64,000 nucleotides of DNA, from positions 4,340,001 to 4,404,000 of the forward strand of contig VNWV01000001.1 of the NCBI GenBank assembly GCA_009801085.1, in the 5' to 3' direction. This DNA comes from Lasiodiplodia sp. COLG20. Lineage: Eukaryota > Ascomycota > Dothideomycetes > Botryosphaeriales > Botryosphaeriaceae. A program made the position numbers and the translations under genes. This document shows, piece after piece, positions 58,547 to 64,000 of the stretch (position 1 is the stretch's first letter; every line of letters begins with the position of its first letter). The notes below the pieces were generated by a model. The model was not told the DNA's origin, searched no databases, and saw only the letters and a list, made by a program, of their open reading frames with translations.

Positions 58547-59671
58547 TCAAAGCAAAAGCAGTGCAACGAAAAAGCTGCCAAACAAGAACTCCCTCAGACC
58601 TCCACCCAGCCTCTCAACGCCACCACTCGAATAACTGGAGCTCGGCGTGGGAGTCGGGGTGCTGGAGCTACCCGGCGTCGTCGCCGCATACGCGCTCGCA
58701 CTCGCCGTCCCATTGCTACTCGTGCTGCTGCTGCTGGAACTGCTATCACTCGACTCGCAATCCGTCCCAATCAACGCAATACTATCCGCATCGCCCGTCG
58801 TATCGGTATAATTATAGCTGCTAGCAGGGTTATAATTCGTGATGCGGACCTTCTCGACCGTCATGGTCCACGGCATGCCCGCGGCGGCGGAGTAGGTGGT
58901 GTTGCCGCCGGCCCAGACGCGGGTCCAGTACGAGTTGTCCTCGTCTCCGCCGGCCCAGATGCCGAGGCGGACGGTGGAGGGGGTTTGCGGGAAGTTCTGG
59001 CCCGACAGCGCGTCGGCGTAGGCGAGGGTGCGCACCGTCGTGTTGTCGATGGACCACACGATCTGCTCGGATGTCCAGTCGATGGCGTAGACGTGCGAGA
59101 CGTCTTGCGGGGTGGTCACGTCGTGCTCTTCTTCGCGGTCGTAGGTCGTCGTGTTGCCCTTGCCGAAGTAGTTGGATTGGACGATGGAGTTTTCGCCGCC
59201 GAGGAATTCCTTGAGGATTGTCATCAGTTGGGGAGAGACTCGGGGTGGAGGAGGTGAAAGGGGAGGAAAAAGACATACCCAGTCGATCTCATCCAGGTCG
59301 TTGCTCTCGACCACGATCGAACTCACGATGCCCGTTCCCGGGGCGGCCTTCATCGTCACCTCGACGCGGCCGTAGAAGATGTAGAAGTCGGTCTCGATGG
59401 TCGGGGCGTCGCCTCGCTCGGCGATGGTGAAGGCCGCGCCCTCGTCCGAGTACGTCACTGTGCCTGCCAGCGAGTGCCAGCTGCTGTTGTCTCCGGTCGT
59501 GAAGTCCGACTCGAAGACGGTGCTTTGGCAGAGGCCGGCGTCGGCGGAGCATGGGAATTGCGACGAGTTGGTCGGGTTGCACGAGGAGTAGGTTTGGGCA
59601 GTGGTCAGGGCGGGAAGGAGAGCGGAGGCTAGGAGGGCTGGTAGCCTGGTGGTGGTGGATGTGGATGGCAT
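58547..59671 (-). CDS. GPI-anchored CRH-type transglycosylase (GH16)
   Basis: Two exons, 59279-59671 and 58547-59209; intron 69 bases; 351 residues. CRH enzymes cross-link chitin to beta-glucans in the cell wall. Seen: a signal peptide (LPALLASALLPALTTAQ); the Cys-containing CNPTNSSQFPCSADAGLC region; VFESDFTTGDNSSW; FYIFYGRVEVTMKAAPGTGIVSSIV; and the GH16 catalytic motif DEIDWEFLG. The intron lies exactly inside this motif (DEIDW|EFLG), so nucleophile and acid/base Glu come from different exons. QSNYFGKGNTTTYDREEEH, YAIDWTSEQIVWSID and LGIWAGGDEDN follow. A Ser/Thr-rich stalk (SSSSSSTSSNGT) and a hydrophobic C-terminus (FLFGSFFVALLLL) predict a GPI anchor. An open frame extends to 60301 but looks non-coding before 59671. 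Confidence 0.95.
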   Translation of the reverse strand: MPSTSTTTRLPALLASALLPALTTAQTYSSCNPTNSSQFPCSADAGLCQSTVFESDFTTGDNSSWHSLAGTVTYSDEGAAFTIAERGDAPTIETDFYIFYGRVEVTMKAAPGTGIVSSIVVESNDLDEIDWVCLFPPLSPPPPRVSPQLMTILKEFLGGENSIVQSNYFGKGNTTTYDREEEHDVTTPQDVSHVYAIDWTSEQIVWSIDNTTVRTLAYADALSGQNFPQTPSTVRLGIWAGGDEDNSYWTRVWAGGNTTYSAAAGMPWTMTVEKVRITNYNPASSYNYTDTTGDADSIALIGTDCESSDSSSSSSSTSSNGTASASAYAATTPGSSSTPTPTPSSSYSSGGVERLGGGLREFLFGSFFVALLLL

Positions 59672-60793
59672 TGTGGTCGTGCGTGTGGCTTTTTTGCCTA
59701 ATTGGGTTAGGGTGGGAGAGGCGTGGTGGTGGTGGTCCGGGCTGGTCAACAACCGCGAAAGAAGGCGCAGGGCTGAGAAAACGAGGGAATGCTTGCTTGG
59801 TGAGTGTGGAGGCAAATAGATTGAGATGGGAGAGAAGGTTGTTTCTATACGGTCACGAAGACACGACAGCAGGCAAGCACGGTTGAACTGGTGACGACGA
59901 AGGCTAGATTGAAAGCAGCTAAAGTACCTATTGATGGCACCATTAAAGAGGAGGCGCAGTGATTTGTGCGGATGGCGTGGTGGCGGGTAGTGGGGCGGTT
60001 TGCGCGTGTGTCTCTGAGGCAAACACGGAAGCAGTGCACGGTGACCGGAAGGGACCGAATGGGGGAGACGCGGGGAGCTGTCGAAAGCGATGACGCGGCC
60101 TTGGCGTGGCTGTGGGAAAAAATCACGACCTAGCTCTAAGTCCGAACCCAACCAGACATGGACCGAGAGAGAATGGAAAAGAATGGCGAAAGCTGTTTTT
60201 AGAAGGGCCTGGTCCAGTCGCAATAATTTTCTACGAAGTTCTCTCGCAGCTCCAAGAGCACGTTCTACATACCCGGAGGGTTTGCTATCCTTCCGATCCA
60301 TCCCCGTCGTCTACGCCGCGAAACCCGACAACGCATGTCATTGGAGAATAACTTTATTATTGAAACATCTCTTTCTCCCGCATGATCTAAGTCCGACCGT
60401 GATAAATGAAGGGACGCGGCATTTGAGCTTTGGACGGTGCTGCTGAGATTTGTACAGTTAAAAGCATGAGTGGATGTCTTGACCCCAAGGCTGGTCTCGG
60501 CCGAAACGGATGCCAGTGGGAAGCCAGTCGTATCTGCACCCATGGCGGTCTGTGATTCCTCTACGGCATTCAGCTAGGACTCAAGTAGTTACATCATTCA
60601 TACCGTCGTTCGAGCCAAGTGAAGTCAGTCTATCCAAGACAAACGCCGCTAGTTTTTTTTTGATCTGTCCAATCTTTGTTCTCCATCCAATTTACCTAGG
60701 CACACACTCACATCACAGTCATGAATCTAAAATCCCCCTCTCTCCCTATTCTACCATCTTTCCCAATCTTCAAACAGGAAATAGATTCCCACC
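59672..60793. other. 1.1-kb intergenic region: CRH promoter and transporter 3' flank
   Basis: This region lies between the CRH start and the ABC transporter stop, both minus strand. Pyrimidine-rich tracts (minus-strand reading) just upstream of the CRH ATG look like a fungal 5' leader. Open frames here, including the CRH frame extended to 60301, have no family similarity. Confidence 0.6.
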
Positions 60794-63700
60794 CTACCCC
60801 ACAACCACATCCTCCGGCTTCCCGGCCCTCACAACCCTCCCCTTATCCAACACGACAGCGAAATCCGCACCCTTGACGGCCTCGACGCGGTGGGCGATGG
60901 TGATGACGGTGCTGTCGCGCAGCTCCTCGCGCAGCACCTCCTGGATGGCCGTCGATGTCTCCTTGTCGATGCTGGCCGTGGCCTCGTCGAGGATGATGAT
61001 GGGGCTGCGGCGCAGGATGGCGCGGCCCAGCCCGACCAGCTGCCGCTGGCCCTGCGACAGGTTCTTGCCGCCCGCCTCGACGCGCGAGTCCAGAGTCCAC
61101 TGTTGGTTATTGTTGTTGTCTGCGTTGTCGTCACCACCACTGCTGTGGCTCCCATGCTCATTCAGCACCCGCGCCAGCACCGCCGCGCACTCGTCGTCGC
61201 CGTGCGCGCGCACCGGGTCGAGGTTGTCGCGCATGGTGCCCGGGAACAGCACGGGGTCCTGCGCGACGAAGGTGATGCGCTGGCGCCAGGCGTGGACGTC
61301 GACGTCGGCGAGGTCGACGCCGCCGACCGTGATGCTGCCGCCGCTACCCTCCACCTCCTCCGGCCGCACGGTGCGGAGTAGTGCGAGAGCGAGCGTGCTC
61401 TTGCCCGAGCCGGTGCGGCCGACGATGGCGCACGTGGCGCGCGCCGGGATGCGCAGCGACACGTTTTCCAGCGACGGCTCGAGGTGCGGCGCGTAGCGCA
61501 CCGTGACGTTGTCGAGGACGATGTCGGCGTCGGTCGAGGGCCAGGCGGCGGGCGGCACGACGGTGCCGACGGACTCTTCGTCGAGGTGGAGGAGCTCGAC
61601 GACGCGCTCGACGGAGACGAAGTCCATTTGGAGCTTTCCGTATTGCTTGCAGAGCGAGTGCGTGAAGAGGACGAAGTTGGAGGCTGAGGTCAGCATGAAG
61701 GCGGTTAGGCCGGGCGTGAGGTCTTCGTAGAGGGCGAGCAGGGTGAGGCCGTAGGAGGAGAAGGCGGAGAGGGCGTCGAAGCGGTAGGTCAGCCATGCTT
61801 GGAGGCTCCAGTAGAAGTGGTCCATCTTCTGGAATGCGTCGGTGACGGCGATGACGCGGTCTTGGAAGCGAGGCTGGGCGCGGAAAGCTGGTTGACTGTT
61901 AGCAGGTAATGAGGACAGGAGATGCGTGAAATACCTCGGATGGTGGTCAGTCCATTGAGAAGTATACCGAAGTTGGACATGAGCGGGCTCAGGGAGACCA
62001 TCTGTACGGTTTTCAGTTAGCCTGCTACTATTGAGGTAGGTGGACACATACCTCAAGCCGACGAAGGCTTTGCGATGTTGGCAAAAAGCGCATGAAGATG
62101 TAGACGAACCACGCCGTCAGGATCAGCGAGACAATGAGGAATAGGGGCGTGACGGAAGCAATCACGACAATGGCTGCGATCCATCCGATAGTGTACCATG
62201 CCACACTCTGAAGCTGGTCGCTTATCCCACCATCCAATGTCCCAATGTCTGACGTGACGCGATTCATCAACCGTCCAACCGGAGTGACGTCGTAGAAGCG
62301 GAAGTTAGCACGGCTAACCTTCCACATGACTTCTTTGTACAGACGTTTGCCTGCCGTATAGACGATTATAAGAAGAGCGACGTCGGAAAGGAAGTACATG
62401 GCCGTCAACAGCATGGCGATGATGAAGAACCAAAGCAACCAGGGCCGGACATTGGTTTCAGGAGGTGGGAGCCTATCGAAGAAACCGGAAAGCCCAAAGG
62501 AGATTGCCTGTTCACCAGCCTCTTCATACGCCTCTCCCCAAGCCTTGAGGAACCAGTAATTGAATAGTCTTGCAAGTCGGAACAAGGCGAAGATTACAAT
62601 GAGGACAATCCACCATCTGATCTTGCCTGCCTTGATGTATTCCCAGTAGACGGATGCAACAACTTCACCATGCTTCCTACCTTCCTCTTCGATGAATTTA
62701 TCTGGCTCTGAGTCGGCTTGCTTATCTTCCTCTTCGGTAGAATCATCCTCAAGAGGGGCAATTGCTCCAGCTTGGATGCCGTCCGGTCCGTGTAGCTCTT
62801 CAGTCAGCGCTTCGGCATCTATTATCTGAGCCTTGTTATCTTGTATCTCTACAATCTGATCTGCAATATGGCAAACCAGGTCAACCCTGTGAGTGACGAG
62901 CAGGATGGTACGTTCTTCGACAAGCGGGCCGCGCAAAAGTCTGTGGACAATAGTCTCTGCCGTGTTGTGGTCCAGAGCTGCCAGGGGGTCATCAAGCAGA
63001 AGCGTCCTAGCTGGGCTGTAGATTGCTCTCGCCAGAGCCACTCTGGCTCTTTGGCCGCCTGAAAGGCCGACGCCGTTCTCGCCTAGGTCTGAGAGATCGC
63101 CATGCTTAAAGTTTGCCATATCAGGAGTCAGAGCACAAGCCTCCAGGACCTGCTTATACCGGGTCTCGTCAAGCGGCGATGAGAAAAGAATATTCTCTCT
63201 AATGCTCATGTGCTGCAACCAAGGAGTTTGGGCGCAGTAGCCGATCATCTCATCCGGCACAACAACCTCACCATTTCGCTTATCAAGCTCTCCAAGGACT
63301 GCCTGGAGGAGGGCTGTCTTACCTGTCCCGACTTTGCCGACGATGACTGTCAGACCAGTGGTGAACTGAAGATTTAAATTGTTTAGGACGGTATTCGCGG
63401 AGCCAGGCCAGGCGAATGAAGCGTCGTGAAAGGCAATATCGGTTCCACGCAACTCGGAATACTCTTCCTCCTTGTCAGGCTCAGCCATGAAGTCATTGAT
63501 ACGGCCGACGGCAACAGAGGCATTGAGCAGTGTAGTAATAAGACCCGGAATCTCACGAAGGCTCACAGCCAACATATTGAAGAGTTGCAGTGCAGGGAAA
63601 GCAATGTCCACGGACAGCGGCCTTCCGGCGAGAAGAGTGTATGCGAAGAACGCACAGACCGGAAACAGGCAGCCGGCCATGATATTGTTTGAGCCGATAA

Positions 63701-64000
63701 GCATCTGTAATGTGGTTGTGATGACTCGGAGGTTCAGCTCGCGCTGCCTAGCATCCATGATCTTGTCCAGCCATTGATCCTGCCAATCGTACCATCGGAG
63801 ATGGCGGATGGCTTCGATGAACTGTGAAGTCGCGTGGAGTCTCTGGTCGGTGGCGACACGCCGCACGCGCTCCCAGCGCAGCAGTAATCGGACGTAGCAA
63901 GCGTTGATGAGTTGAGCGGCAATGACGACGGTGACGCCGAACAGGCAGGGCCATCCTAGGAGCTTCCAGATAAGAATGACGGAAACGACCATTCGCAATG
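60794..64000 (-). CDS. ABCC/MRP-type ABC transporter, C-terminal two thirds (cut by window end)
   Basis: Three exons are visible: 62052->64000, 61935-62001, 60794-61887; introns 50 and 47 bases; about 1,036 residues present, gene continuing beyond 64000. Layout: end of TMD1; NBD1 with GKVGTGKT as Walker A, LSGGQRARVALARA and LLLDDPLAALD as Walker B; an acidic linker (DDSTEEEDKQADSEPDKF). TMD2 has several membrane helices. NBD2 has GRTGSGKST, LSQGQRQLVGLGRA and IIILDEATASID. NBD1 has Asp where the catalytic Glu should be, while NBD2 keeps Glu; this asymmetry is known for MRP/ABCC proteins. A low-complexity insert (SSGGDDNADNNNNQQW) sits in NBD2 before the signature. Such transporters export glutathione conjugates, metals or drugs at the vacuole or plasma membrane; the substrate cannot be told. 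The N-terminal TMD0/TMD1 is outside the window. Confidence 0.93.

Noticed and set aside
58547..60301. CRH frame extended upstream to 60301 (584 codons)
   Set aside because: The extension lacks similarity and would bury the signal peptide; the ATG at 59671 gives a standard secreted CRH protein.

Overview
The window is nuclear DNA of a filamentous ascomycete (Pezizomycotina). Most introns are 46-130 bases with GT-AG ends and a CTAAC/CTGAC branch site 10-30 bases before the acceptor. The proteins include families typical of that group: a CUE/Smr protein, a CHY zinc-finger protein, an AreA-GATA/DUF3295 protein, a Ppc89-like spindle pole protein, a purine nucleoside permease and a CRH-type GH16 enzyme. 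I cannot name a genus from the sequence. No bacterial-type operons, CRISPR arrays, rRNA or tRNA genes were found.

Layout: 1-5.4 kb is compact. It holds the 5' part of a CUE/Smr gene (-), heterochromatin protein HP1 (-), and the chaperonin subunit CCT5 (+), which is divergent from HP1 across a 402-base promoter. From 5.4 to about 14.7 kb I see no supportable gene apart from one possible distant terminal exon at about 12.0 kb. From 14.7 to 18.2 kb is a 13-exon CHY zinc-finger gene (-) that is easily mis-read as a 488-residue single-frame protein; it contains an 8-nt microexon. From 19.9 to 21.7 kb is an AreA-GATA/DUF3295 protein (-). From 21.7 to 31.6 kb is a second long gene-poor block with simple repeats and, near 30.5 kb, AT-rich DNA with a decayed inverted repeat.

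From 31.6 kb on the window is gene-dense: a Ppc89/Cep57-like spindle pole protein (-), a purine nucleoside permease (-), an Iks1-type membrane kinase (-), the G-alpha chaperone/GEF Ric8 (-), the telomere and replication-timing factor Rif1 (+, divergent from Ric8), glucose-6-phosphate 1-epimerase (+), an intronless 909-residue protein of unknown function (+), a GPI-anchored CRH/GH16 cell-wall enzyme (-), and the 3' part of an ABCC/MRP-type transporter (-) cut by the window end.

The genes are functionally mixed housekeeping and cell-biology genes rather than one pathway. Loosely, HP1 and Rif1 both act on chromatin, while Ric8 and Iks1 act in signalling. All gene models were built by hand-reading splice sites and checking phase; totals are whole codon numbers. 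The least certain end is the 3' end of the CHY gene.
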